Assembly (NCBI RefSeq): GCF_000787375.1
Contig: NZ_JRJU01000035.1
Location: 1-44,892 of the forward strand
Direction of reading: 5' to 3'
Origin: Halalkalibacter okhensis
GTDB taxonomy: Bacteria; Bacillota; Bacilli; Bacillales; Bacillaceae_D
DNA length: 44,892 nucleotides
The notes under the pieces: model-generated
What the model saw: the letters and a program-made list of their open reading frames with translations, nothing else
Told to the model about the DNA's origin: nothing
Databases searched by the model: none
Part shown: piece after piece, positions 8,384-15,176 of the stretch
Layout of the letters: every line of letters starts with the position of its first letter
Numbering within the stretch: position 1 is the first letter of the stretch
Program-made: the position numbers and the translations under genes

Positions 8384-8797
8384 TTGAAACAAAGTATGTG
8401 GAAAAATATAATAGCGATCGCCATTGGATCAGCCATGGGGACAAGCCTTCGCTATTATTTAAATCTTGTGACATTAACAACAGGCTATCCAATTGGGACG
8501 ATCGTGGAGAACTTAGGTGGAAGTATGGTTCTTGGCTTTTTGACTGGATGGTTTATCATCAAGATCTCACGTGAATGGCTTAAGGTAGGACTTGGTGTTG
8601 GGTTGTGTGGCGGGTTTACGACGATGTCCACTCTTGCTAGTGATAGTGTCTTTTTGTTTCTAGAACATACGTGGTGGCTAAGTGTGGTCTATATCCTTGT
8701 ATCGGTTGGTGGAGGGATCATGTGTGCACTAGTTGGCTATATATTGGGGCAAAAGGTAGGAAAGCGACAAGGTTTCAAGGGGGTACAACAAGAATGA
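8384..8797 (+). CDS. crcB1: Fluoride channel subunit CrcB/Fluc, first of a pair
   Basis: A 137-residue membrane protein with four hydrophobic helices, a Fluc-type F- exporter that protects the cell from fluoride. Family marks: GSAMGTSLRYYLN near residue 14, VENLGGSMVLGFLTG near 41 (the conserved Asn), and the GLCGGFTTMSTLASD segment near 73 that carries the pore phenylalanine and threonine residues. TTG start with AAGGAG 9 nt before it. The stop overlaps the start of crcB2 (ATGA). Paired genes like this encode the two halves of a heterodimeric dual-topology channel. I found no crcB fluoride riboswitch upstream. Confidence 0.92.
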   Translation: MKQSMWKNIIAIAIGSAMGTSLRYYLNLVTLTTGYPIGTIVENLGGSMVLGFLTGWFIIKISREWLKVGLGVGLCGGFTTMSTLASDSVFLFLEHTWWLSVVYILVSVGGGIMCALVGYILGQKVGKRQGFKGVQQE

Positions 8798-9171
8798 ATC
8801 TACTACTAGTTAGTGTTGGAGGAATGCTAGGAGCGATTTGTCGCTATGTATTGGGGATTGCAATTATGAGCAAGTTCCCTACACCACCTTTCCCAATTGC
8901 AATGTTGATAGTAAATGTACTTGGTTCACTTGGCTTAGGGGTTTTTTATGGTAGCTATTACGGGGGAATTCCACTTGGAGCCTATGAAGAGTCTGTATTT
9001 TTGCTAGTAGCTATCGGTTTTTTTGGAGCATTCACGACATTTTCTACGTTTAGTATGGAAACAGTACAACTATATCAAAAGAGTGCGTGGAAGCCGCTAT
9101 TGGCTTACATAAGTTTATCTATTGTAGGATCAATCACTATGTTTGTATTTGGTTTTTCAATCACGAAGTAA
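8794..9171 (+). CDS. crcB2: Fluoride channel subunit CrcB/Fluc, second of a pair
   Basis: A 125-residue four-helix Fluc protein. It shows GGMLGAICRYVLG (residue 8 onward), the conserved VNVLGSLGLGVFYG near 42 and GFFGAFTTFSTFSMET near 73. I start at the ATG at 8794, which overlaps the crcB1 stop by 4 nt (translational coupling), rather than at an out-of-family extension further upstream in the crcB1 coding region. With crcB1 it should make an antiparallel heterodimer in the cytoplasmic membrane. The PLP enzyme gene follows 23 nt later and may share the transcript. Confidence 0.92.
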   Translation: MNLLLVSVGGMLGAICRYVLGIAIMSKFPTPPFPIAMLIVNVLGSLGLGVFYGSYYGGIPLGAYEESVFLLVAIGFFGAFTTFSTFSMETVQLYQKSAWKPLLAYISLSIVGSITMFVFGFSITK

Positions 9172-9194
9172 TCATAGATTAGGGGATGGAGAAA

Positions 9195-10337
9195 ATGAGA
9201 GAAACAAGTTTTAATACGAGAGCTGTACATTTTCAAGCGAAAGAACCTGCAAGAAATGCAAGCAAGGCAAAACCAATTTATCAAACATCAGCGTTTGTTT
9301 TTACTGATTTAGAGGATATGGAGAGCTTCTATGAAGGGGAAAAAGAATACCTATACTCAAGGTATAGCAATCCTAACACTGATGACCTTGGGAAAGGGGT
9401 TGCCTTACTGGAGGAAACCGATGATGGAGTGGCAACGTCATCAGGAATGTCTGCCATTTTAGCTGGTGTTTTAGCCGTAGCCAACCCTGGGGATCACGTT
9501 TTGGCCTCTGATGATTTATATGGTGGAACCTATCAGTTGTTTGCTCAAGAATTACCTAACTTTGGTATTAACGTCAGTTTTGTTTCTTTCCAAGATTTGA
9601 ATAAAGTAACAGAGTCATTAACGGATAAAACGGTACTCATTTATACAGAATCGGTTACAAACCCGCTGCTTCGAGTGGAAAAACTTGAGGAGGTCATTGC
9701 CCTAGCGAAAGAAAAAGGCATTAAGACTATGATTGATAATACCTTTGCTACGCCATATTTGTTACAACCAGCTACACTTGGTGCTGATCTTGTTGTTCAT
9801 AGCGCAACTAAATATATCGGAGGCCATAGTGATGTAACTGCAGGGGTTCTTGTTGGGGAGCAAACGCTTATTGATAAGGCAAAAGGTAAAGTGATTACTC
9901 TAGGTTGCAATTTAAGTCCATTTGAGGCTTGGCTTGCATGTCGAGGGCTGAAGACATTAAGCGTTCGAATGGAAAGACAAAGCCACAATGCAAAAATGCT
10001 TGCGGAACCATTAGAGAGTCACGAGGGAGTGGCTCGGGTTTTTTACCCTAAATATGTTTCTGAAAAAGGCAATGGAGCGATGGTTAGTGTGGATTTAGCC
10101 GACGATGTAAATGTAGAAGCGTTTTTCCGCTCACTTGGATGGGTGAAAATTGCCCCTACATTAGCTGGAGTTGAAACAACGGTTTCCTACCCACTCCGCA
10201 CATCGCATCGTACCATTCCAGATGAACTTCGAAAAGAGTTAGGAATAGGAGCACAATTGGTTCGTATTTCAGTGGGAATTGAAGACGAGAAGGATATTAT
10301 CGCAGCATTTGTTCAAGCGATTGAATCAGCAAAGTAA
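9195..10337 (+). CDS. Trans-sulfuration PLP enzyme (cystathionine synthase/lyase or O-acylhomoserine sulfhydrylase family)
   Basis: A 380-residue Cys/Met-metabolism PLP-dependent enzyme. Visible: SRYSNPNTDDL near residue 50 (tyrosine and arginine of the neighbouring active site), SSGMSAILAGVLA near 79, and SATKYIGGHSDV, whose lysine near 200 forms the PLP Schiff base. SYPLRTSHRTIP near 330 has the substrate-carboxylate arginine region. It handles homoserine esters, cystathionine, homocysteine or methionine; which reaction (MetI, MetC, MetY or MegL type) is not decidable by eye. The ATG at 9195 lies 10 nt after AGGGG; the ATG at 9186 is too close to it. No SAM riboswitch or T-box is present. 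Confidence 0.85.
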   Translation: MRETSFNTRAVHFQAKEPARNASKAKPIYQTSAFVFTDLEDMESFYEGEKEYLYSRYSNPNTDDLGKGVALLEETDDGVATSSGMSAILAGVLAVANPGDHVLASDDLYGGTYQLFAQELPNFGINVSFVSFQDLNKVTESLTDKTVLIYTESVTNPLLRVEKLEEVIALAKEKGIKTMIDNTFATPYLLQPATLGADLVVHSATKYIGGHSDVTAGVLVGEQTLIDKAKGKVITLGCNLSPFEAWLACRGLKTLSVRMERQSHNAKMLAEPLESHEGVARVFYPKYVSEKGNGAMVSVDLADDVNVEAFFRSLGWVKIAPTLAGVETTVSYPLRTSHRTIPDELRKELGIGAQLVRISVGIEDEKDIIAAFVQAIESAK

Positions 10338-10343
10338 AAGGAG

Positions 10344-10382
10344 CATGGGGAAGAGCGTTTTTTCCCCATGCTTTATTTTTTG
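10344..10382 (+). terminator. Terminator after the PLP-enzyme gene
   Basis: GCATGGGGAA and TTCCCCATGC form a 10-bp GC-rich stem followed by TTTATTTTTT. Confidence 0.9.
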
Positions 10383-10401
10383 AGAAAGAAATAAAAGATG
10401 C

Positions 10402-10430
10402 TTGCTTTCACTTTGAGACCATGTTATTAT
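10402..10430 (+). promoter_or_regulatory. Candidate promoter of the 5S rRNA-tRNA unit
   Basis: TTGCTT (10402-10407), 17-bp spacer, TATTAT (10425-10430), about 22 nt before the 5S gene and downstream of a strong terminator. The 5S therefore seems to have its own promoter instead of a 16S-23S operon. Confidence 0.5.
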
Positions 10431-10451
10431 AGAACTTGTGTCAGAGAAAAA

Positions 10452-10568
10452 GTCTGGTGGCGATAGCGAAGAGGTCACACCCGTTCCCATGCCGAACACG
10501 GTCGTTAAGCTCTTTTGCGCCGATGGTAGTTGGGGGCTTCCCCCTGTGAGAGTAGGACGTTGCCAGGC
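10452..10568 (+). rRNA. rrf: 5S ribosomal RNA
   Basis: About 117 nt with the standard bacilli 5S order: GTCTGGTGGCGATAGCG at the 5' end, GAGGTCACACCCGTTCCCATGCCGAACACGG (split here: GAGGTCACACCCGTTCCC then ATGCCGAACACGG) and GAGAGTAGGACGTTGCCAGGC at the 3' end, with GTCTGGTGGC complementary to the terminal GTTGCCAGGC. No 23S or 16S lies upstream; only a protein gene and its terminator do. Confidence 0.95.
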
Positions 10569-10590
10569 GAATTTCTTTGTATAAAATTTA

Positions 10591-10609
10591 TTAGTATTGA
10601 CAATACTAA
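10591..10609. repeat. Perfect 9-bp palindrome between 5S and tRNA stub
   Basis: TTAGTATTG and CAATACTAA flank a single base. It may be the remnant of a processing or insertion site. No T run follows, so I do not call it a terminator. Confidence 0.4.
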
Positions 10610-10612
10610 TTA

Positions 10613-10634
10613 TATAACGACGCGGGGTGGAGCA
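10613..10634 (+). pseudogene. Duplicated 5' stub of tRNA-fMet
   Basis: The 22 bp here are identical to 10745-10766, which cover the 8-bp leader and the first 14 nt of the intact tRNA-fMet gene. After 10634 the sequence is unrelated to tRNA. This is a partial duplication or the scar of an insertion/deletion at the tRNA 5' end. Confidence 0.7.
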
Positions 10635-10752
10635 TGTAGCGAAACATCGTCGAATAAACTACGACATGTCTTGACGCATACACTACAAAGCAAAGTTAGA
10701 AGAGGAAAAGACGACTTCTTCGAATAAACATCATCAATATACTTTATAACGA

Positions 10753-10826
<74 letters not shown>

Positions 10827-10839
10827 TACCAAAAAGAAG

Positions 10840-10866
10840 CCGAAACGAATATGTTTCGGTTTTTTC
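10840..10866 (+). terminator. Terminator of the 5S-tRNA unit
   Basis: CCGAAAC and GTTTCGG (arms 10840-10846 and 10853-10859) are followed by a T run. Confidence 0.9.
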
Positions 10867-10910
10867 TATTTTAATTTGAAGTAAATATATGGAGAGAATC
10901 TCTATATATT

Positions 10911-11010
10911 GTCATTTCGCCGTTAAAATGAGATTTTCGCTGATATATTTGGTTTTTCGCTATTATATTTTTGTTTTCGCTGATAAAATGGTCTTTTTGC
11001 AAATAAACTT
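10911..11010. repeat. Five-unit tandem repeat with a 20-bp period
   Basis: Five consecutive 20-bp units share the pattern nnnTTTTCGCTGATAAAATG with some drift; the TTTCGC or TTTTGC core recurs every 20 bp exactly. There are no spacers, so it is not a CRISPR array. The 10338-11180 gap holds this repeat, the RNA genes, the palindrome and terminators, and no protein gene. Confidence 0.75.
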
Positions 11011-11036
11011 CATAATGCATACATTATGAAGTTTAT
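11003..11036. repeat. Long perfect palindrome (15-bp arms)
   Basis: Arms 11003-11017 and 11022-11036 are perfectly complementary around the 4-nt loop CATA. It abuts the last unit of the 20-bp tandem repeat. It is AT-rich and lacks a T run, so it is more likely a protein-binding site or a mobile-repeat relic than a terminator. Confidence 0.7.
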
Positions 11037-11109
11037 AAATTGAGTTGTTTTGCCTTTTCTTATCATTTGCTTGGGCATTTCGTTTGAAATCGGATAAACT
11101 AGAAGAGGC

Positions 11110-11144
11110 AAACCTTAGGTATGATGAAATCCTAAGGTTTTTTT
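11110..11144 (+). terminator. Terminator-like hairpin upstream of thiL
   Basis: AAACCTTAGG and CCTAAGGTTT with an 11-nt loop and a following T run, 37 nt before thiL. With no gene directly upstream it may be a leader attenuator or an extra stop for read-through. Confidence 0.7.
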
Positions 11145-11180
11145 GTAGAGAAATGATTCTGATCGAGAGGGTCGGTTAAA

Positions 11181-12173
11181 ATGGAAGATGAGTTCGCGTT
11201 TATTTCAAAGATTACACCTGAAGAGACTTATCAAAAAGAACTTGTTCGAGGAATAGGGGACGATGCAGCTGTTTATTCTGGAGCGGATCATATGGAACAA
11301 GTTGTTTGTGTAGATACAATGGTCGAAGGTGTTCATTTTCGTCGTGACACACTTAGTCCTTATCAAATAGGAAAAAAGGGATTAGCAATTAATGTGAGTG
11401 ATCTTGCAGCGATGGGGGCCATTCCAACCTATTATTTGGTATCTATTGCTATTCCGTCATCTTGGACGGAGGAAGAATTAACTCAACTCTATCAAGGGAT
11501 GAATGATTTAGCCAAGACGTATCAAATGGATTTAGTTGGTGGAGATACGGTATCGACGAACGATGTTCTTGTGTTAACGGTGACGGCAATTGGAAAAGTC
11601 GAACGTGGCAGGGCGAGGTATCGTGATCAGGCTAAGCCGGGTGATCTTATTTTTCTAACGGGATATGCTGGAACATCAGCAGCAGGGCTAGATTTGTTGT
11701 TTGAAAAAGGTTTTACGGGGCCTTTTTCTCGGGAGGAGCAAATTCTGGTGAAATCCCATCAGGAGCCAACTCCTCATATAGCAGAAGGAAGGATCCTATC
11801 TACATTAAACAAACGAATTTCGTTAAATGATGTAAGTGATGGTGTTGCTAGTGAAGCAAATGAGATAGCAGAAGCAAGCCAGGCGAGGTTGATTATTGAA
11901 CGAGACAAGCTTCCAATTCATGATGTGATGTATACCTACCCGCCGGAGAAGCAACTCGATTATGCGTTATTTGGTGGAGAGGATTTTATCTTGATTGGGA
12001 CGCTTCCGAAAGAGGATGTCAAAGAAGTAGAAGCAGAATTCCTATCGCAAGGTCTGATGCTTCAAGTCATTGGGTTTGTTGAAGAGGGAGAACCTGGTGT
12101 ATCTTTATTAGAAGAAAATCAACGGAATAAGGTAGAAAAGAACGGATATAACCATTTTAAAAAGCGCGGGTGA
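11181..12173 (+). CDS. thiL: Thiamine-monophosphate kinase
   Basis: A 330-residue ThiL of the PurM/AIR-synthase fold that phosphorylates thiamine monophosphate to the active cofactor thiamine diphosphate with ATP. Visible: GIGDDAAVY near residue 25, the Mg2+-binding VDTMVEGVHFRRD near 44, NVSDLAAMGAIPTYYL near 71, GGDTVSTND near 120 and NDVSDGVASE near 216. Full length. It heads the ydiA-ydiE-like operon: its stop overlaps the tsaE start, and four t6A-related genes follow without gaps. Confidence 0.95.
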   Translation: MEDEFAFISKITPEETYQKELVRGIGDDAAVYSGADHMEQVVCVDTMVEGVHFRRDTLSPYQIGKKGLAINVSDLAAMGAIPTYYLVSIAIPSSWTEEELTQLYQGMNDLAKTYQMDLVGGDTVSTNDVLVLTVTAIGKVERGRARYRDQAKPGDLIFLTGYAGTSAAGLDLLFEKGFTGPFSREEQILVKSHQEPTPHIAEGRILSTLNKRISLNDVSDGVASEANEIAEASQARLIIERDKLPIHDVMYTYPPEKQLDYALFGGEDFILIGTLPKEDVKEVEAEFLSQGLMLQVIGFVEEGEPGVSLLEENQRNKVEKNGYNHFKKRG

Positions 12174-12637
12174 AGGCAGTGGAAGAGTGGAATCTTATAA
12201 CAGAGTCACCAGAGGAGACAATGCAACTAGCGGAGAAATTAGCGGGTATTGTACAACCTGGTGATGTGATTACGCTAGAAGGAGATCTTGGTGCAGGGAA
12301 AACAAGTTTTACCAAGGGGTTTGCAAAAGGTCTAGGTGTGAAACGGGTTGTAAATAGCCCGACATTTACGATTATTAAAGAATACAATGGGCGAATTCCG
12401 CTTTACCATATGGATGTATACCGAATGGAAGATGAGATGGAAGACCTAGGGTTAGAGGAGTATTTTTATGGTGAAGGGGTTTCGGTTATTGAATGGCCGA
12501 GTATGATTCCAAGTCAGCTACCGGAGGATCGTTTATCGATTTCCTTATTCCATTTAGGAGAAACAAGTAGGAAGATTACGGTTCAAACGACGGGGAGCCG
12601 TTCTTTGCAGTTATTAAAGGAGTTGCGTTATGAGTAA
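12170..12637 (+). CDS. tsaE: tRNA t6A biosynthesis ATPase TsaE
   Basis: A 155-residue P-loop ATPase that works with TsaB and TsaD to make threonylcarbamoyladenosine at position 37 of ANN-decoding tRNAs. Walker A is LEGDLGAGKTSF near residue 37; NSPTFTIIKEY and PLYHMDVYRM follow, then SVIEWPSMI near 107 as family marks. The GTG at 12170 overlaps the thiL stop; the GTG at 12179 is an alternative. It overlaps tsaB by 8 nt. Confidence 0.95.
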   Translation: MKAVEEWNLITESPEETMQLAEKLAGIVQPGDVITLEGDLGAGKTSFTKGFAKGLGVKRVVNSPTFTIIKEYNGRIPLYHMDVYRMEDEMEDLGLEEYFYGEGVSVIEWPSMIPSQLPEDRLSISLFHLGETSRKITVQTTGSRSLQLLKELRYE

Positions 12638-13346
12638 AACATTAGCAATTGATACATCTTCATTTGTCATGGGTTTAGCTGTTACAGAAGGTGATCGAAC
12701 GTTAGGTGAAGTAATAACAAATATTAAAAAGAACCATTCGATTCGGCTTATGCCGGCTATTGACCAATTAATGAGTGAAGTAGCTGTGAAACCGAACGAA
12801 TTAGAAAAAATTGTTGTCGCCAACGGACCGGGATCCTACACAGGGGTTCGAATTGGTGTGACAACTGCCAAAACGCTTGCTTGGTCACTGCATATACCGA
12901 TCGTAGGTGTATCAAGCCTTGCTGTTCTAGCGCAGACAGGCCGTTTCTTTCAAGGGGTTGTTTCTCCAATTATGGATGCAAGACGTGGGCAAGTATATAC
13001 GGGCCACTATGAAACGAACGGTGTAGACGTAGTAGAAGTAGGAAACGATTGCTTAATATTGTTAGAAGATTGGCTTATCTACTTGAAGGAACTACAGAAA
13101 CCTGTGTTATTTGTGGGGCAAGATGTTTCTATGCATGAAACGATGATTCGTGATGTACTCGGAGAAGCTGCTCATTTCGCTACAGGATCGATGGCTTTGC
13201 CTAGACCGGCAGAATTAGCAAGAGTAGGACAGGCTATGACAATGGCTGACTCTGTGCACTCGTTTGTTCCGAATTACCTGCAGCTCGCTGAAGCCGAAGC
13301 GAATTGGCGAAAGGCTCAGAAAGAAAAGGGTTGTGACTATGATTGA
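12630..13346 (+). CDS. tsaB: t6A biosynthesis protein TsaB
   Basis: A 238-residue ASKHA-fold protein, the non-catalytic partner that dimerises with TsaD. It has the N-terminal LAIDTSSFVMGLAV strand-loop and NGPGSYTGVRIGVTTAKTLAW near residue 66, the best-conserved stretch of the family. The ATG lies inside the tsaE end; its own last codons overlap the rimI start by 8 nt. The C-terminal half is shorter and more variable, as usual. Confidence 0.95.
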   Translation: MSKTLAIDTSSFVMGLAVTEGDRTLGEVITNIKKNHSIRLMPAIDQLMSEVAVKPNELEKIVVANGPGSYTGVRIGVTTAKTLAWSLHIPIVGVSSLAVLAQTGRFFQGVVSPIMDARRGQVYTGHYETNGVDVVEVGNDCLILLEDWLIYLKELQKPVLFVGQDVSMHETMIRDVLGEAAHFATGSMALPRPAELARVGQAMTMADSVHSFVPNYLQLAEAEANWRKAQKEKGCDYD

Positions 13347-13803
13347 ACAAGAAAAAGAGACGATTCGGTTTATGACAATGGAAGATATAGATACAGTCAT
13401 GGAAGTCGAGCGTGATGCTTTTTCGACACCTTGGGATCCGACTATTTTTCTAAATGAACTAACTTCAAACCAATTTGCACAATACCTTGTTTATGAAGTT
13501 GAAGGTGAGATTATTGGCTATTGTGGATTATGGGTCGTGATGGATGAAGCTCAAGTAACTAATATTGCTATTCATTCAAAAAACAGAGGACAAGGGCATG
13601 GTGAAAGACTCTTGCAATATGTTATTTCATTTTTAAGGCAAATGGGTGTATCTAAGCTTTCGTTAGAAGTACGCGTATCTAATACAGTTGCGCAAAATCT
13701 TTACCGGAAAATGGGCTTTATTGAAGGTGGAATAAGGAAAAATTATTATGCTGATAATTTAGAAGATGCTTTAGTGATGTGGGTGAATTTAGATGATAAA
13801 TGA
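13339..13803 (+). CDS. rimI: Ribosomal-protein-alanine N-acetyltransferase RimI
   Basis: A 154-residue GNAT enzyme of the RimI family, which acetylates the N-terminal alanine of ribosomal protein S18. Motif [20 protein letters not shown] near residue 76 binds acetyl-CoA, and [20 protein letters not shown] near 108 is the RimI/NAT signature. The open frame runs 25 codons further up inside tsaB, but the ATG at 13339 has AAAGGG 8 nt upstream and gives the normal family length. It sits between tsaB and tsaD, the usual Bacillus order. Confidence 0.92.
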   Translation: MIEQEKETIRFMTMEDIDTVMEVERDAFSTPWDPTIFLNELTSNQFAQYLVYEVEGEIIGYCGLWVVMDEAQVTNIAIHSKNRGQGHGERLLQYVISFLRQMGVSKLSLEVRVSNTVAQNLYRKMGFIEGGIRKNYYADNLEDALVMWVNLDDK

Positions 13804-14812
13804 AAAGGAACTGATTTTAGCGATTGAGACAAGCTGTGATGAAACGTCTGCAGCTGTGATTGAAAATGGGACAGTGATTTTGAGTAATGTGGTCTCTTCT
13901 CAAATAGAAAGCCATAAACGATTTGGTGGAGTTGTTCCGGAAGTGGCATCGAGGCATCATGTTGAACAAATTACGATTATTATTGAGCAGGCAATGGAGG
14001 AGGCAAATATCACGTTTGCTGATTTGAGTGCTGTTGCCGTTACAGAAGGTCCAGGTCTTGTTGGAGCATTGTTGATTGGTGTTAATGCAGCAAAAGCGAT
14101 AGCATTTGCGCATAATATCCCGTTAATAGGTGTTCATCATATAGCTGGCCATATTTATGCCAATCAACTTGTGGAGCCGATCTCATTTCCATTATTAGCA
14201 TTGGTTGTCTCTGGTGGGCATACAGAGCTTGTTTATATGAAGGAAGATGGTCATTTTGAAATTATCGGTGAGACGAGAGATGACGCTGTAGGTGAGGCGT
14301 ACGATAAAGTGGCGAGGACGCTAGGGTTGCCTTATCCGGGGGGGCCTCACATTGATCGTCTTGCTGCAGAGGGAAAAGAAACGATTGATTTCCCGCGCTC
14401 GTGGTTAGAACCGGATTCATTTGATTTTAGTTTTAGTGGTCTGAAATCTTCTGTTATTAATACATTGCATAACTTCAACCAGCGCGGTGAAGAAGTCAAA
14501 AAGGAAGATGTAGCAGCTAGCTTTCAAGCAAGTGTCATTGATGTTCTAGTAGGAAAGACAAGACGAGCTGTAAAGAAGCATGAAGTGAATCAGTTGCTTT
14601 TAGCTGGAGGTGTGGCAGCGAATAAAGGATTGCGTCATGCGTTAGAAAAGGAATTTGAGAAAACGAATGTTGACCTTAGAATTCCTCCTTTGTCATTATG
14701 TACGGATAATGCAGCTATGATTGGTGCAGCTGCTAGCGTTAAATGGAGAAAGCAGAAGTTTGCTTCCTACGATTTAAATGGAAACCCAGGACTTGATTTA
14801 GAACAACAGTAA
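13793..14812 (+). CDS. tsaD: tRNA threonylcarbamoyltransferase TsaD (Gcp/YdiE)
   Basis: A 339-residue catalytic subunit that moves the threonylcarbamoyl group from threonylcarbamoyl-AMP onto A37 of tRNA. Metal-binding HHIAGH near residue 115 and the ATP-binding [15 protein letters not shown] near 138 are present, as are [21 protein letters not shown] near 170 and the C-terminal [13 protein letters not shown] and CTDNAAMIG blocks. Full length. Overlaps rimI by 11 nt and ends the operon; a terminator follows within 10 nt. Confidence 0.97.
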   Translation: MINEKELILAIETSCDETSAAVIENGTVILSNVVSSQIESHKRFGGVVPEVASRHHVEQITIIIEQAMEEANITFADLSAVAVTEGPGLVGALLIGVNAAKAIAFAHNIPLIGVHHIAGHIYANQLVEPISFPLLALVVSGGHTELVYMKEDGHFEIIGETRDDAVGEAYDKVARTLGLPYPGGPHIDRLAAEGKETIDFPRSWLEPDSFDFSFSGLKSSVINTLHNFNQRGEEVKKEDVAASFQASVIDVLVGKTRRAVKKHEVNQLLLAGGVAANKGLRHALEKEFEKTNVDLRIPPLSLCTDNAAMIGAAASVKWRKQKFASYDLNGNPGLDLEQQ

Positions 14813-14820
14813 TCATGTTT

Positions 14821-14864
14821 AAAACCACTTATTGGAGCGAATGCTAACAATAGGTGGTTTTTTT
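14821..14864 (+). terminator. Terminator of the thiL-tsaD operon
   Basis: AAAACCACTTATTG and CAATAGGTGGTTTT enclose a 13-nt loop and run into a T tract. Confidence 0.9.
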
Positions 14865-14971
14865 GTTATGGAGATTTGATGCTTTCTGTAGAATTTTGGT
14901 TAAATTGTTATGGAAATCGATAAATTTACGAAGGTTTTTGTCGGATTTCGTAAAAAAGTTGTTAACAACCT

Positions 14972-15143
14972 TTATCCACAATGTTGTTAACAATGTGGGT
15001 AAACACAAAAACTCTAGAAAATACGCGGAGAAAATTGTTATTAACTAAAATGTGGATAACTCCGTGGATAATGTGAATAAATCGATAAACACCTTAAGAA
15101 ACAGTGTTTATGCTGTTAATAACTTTGTGGATATTGTGGATAT
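14972..15143. promoter_or_regulatory. Cluster of DnaA boxes outside oriC
   Basis: In 172 bp there are two perfect boxes, TTATCCACA at 14972-14980 and TGTGGATAA at 15051-15059. Near-perfect boxes are CGTGGATAA (15063-15071), two adjacent TGTGGATAT (15126-15134, 15135-15143), and TGTGGGTAA (14994-15002) and TGTGAATAA (15072-15080), each with one mismatch. All but the first point the same way. B. subtilis has DnaA-box clusters away from oriC that titrate DnaA; from memory one lies just after gcp (tsaD), the same place as here. The gap 14865-15176 holds nothing else. Confidence 0.75.
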
Positions 15144-15176
15144 GTCAGAAAATTAGCCCAAAAAGGTTTGAGAGAG

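Noticed and set aside
9172-9194. SAM riboswitch or T-box before the PLP enzyme
   Set aside because: The gap to crcB2 is about 20 nt, too short for either.
10530-10727. 65-residue reading frame over the 5S rRNA
   Set aside because: It overlaps the 5S and the tRNA stub, with no ribosome site and no protein-like composition.
10911-11010. CRISPR array
   Set aside because: The 20-bp units are direct tandem copies without spacers, and there are no cas genes.
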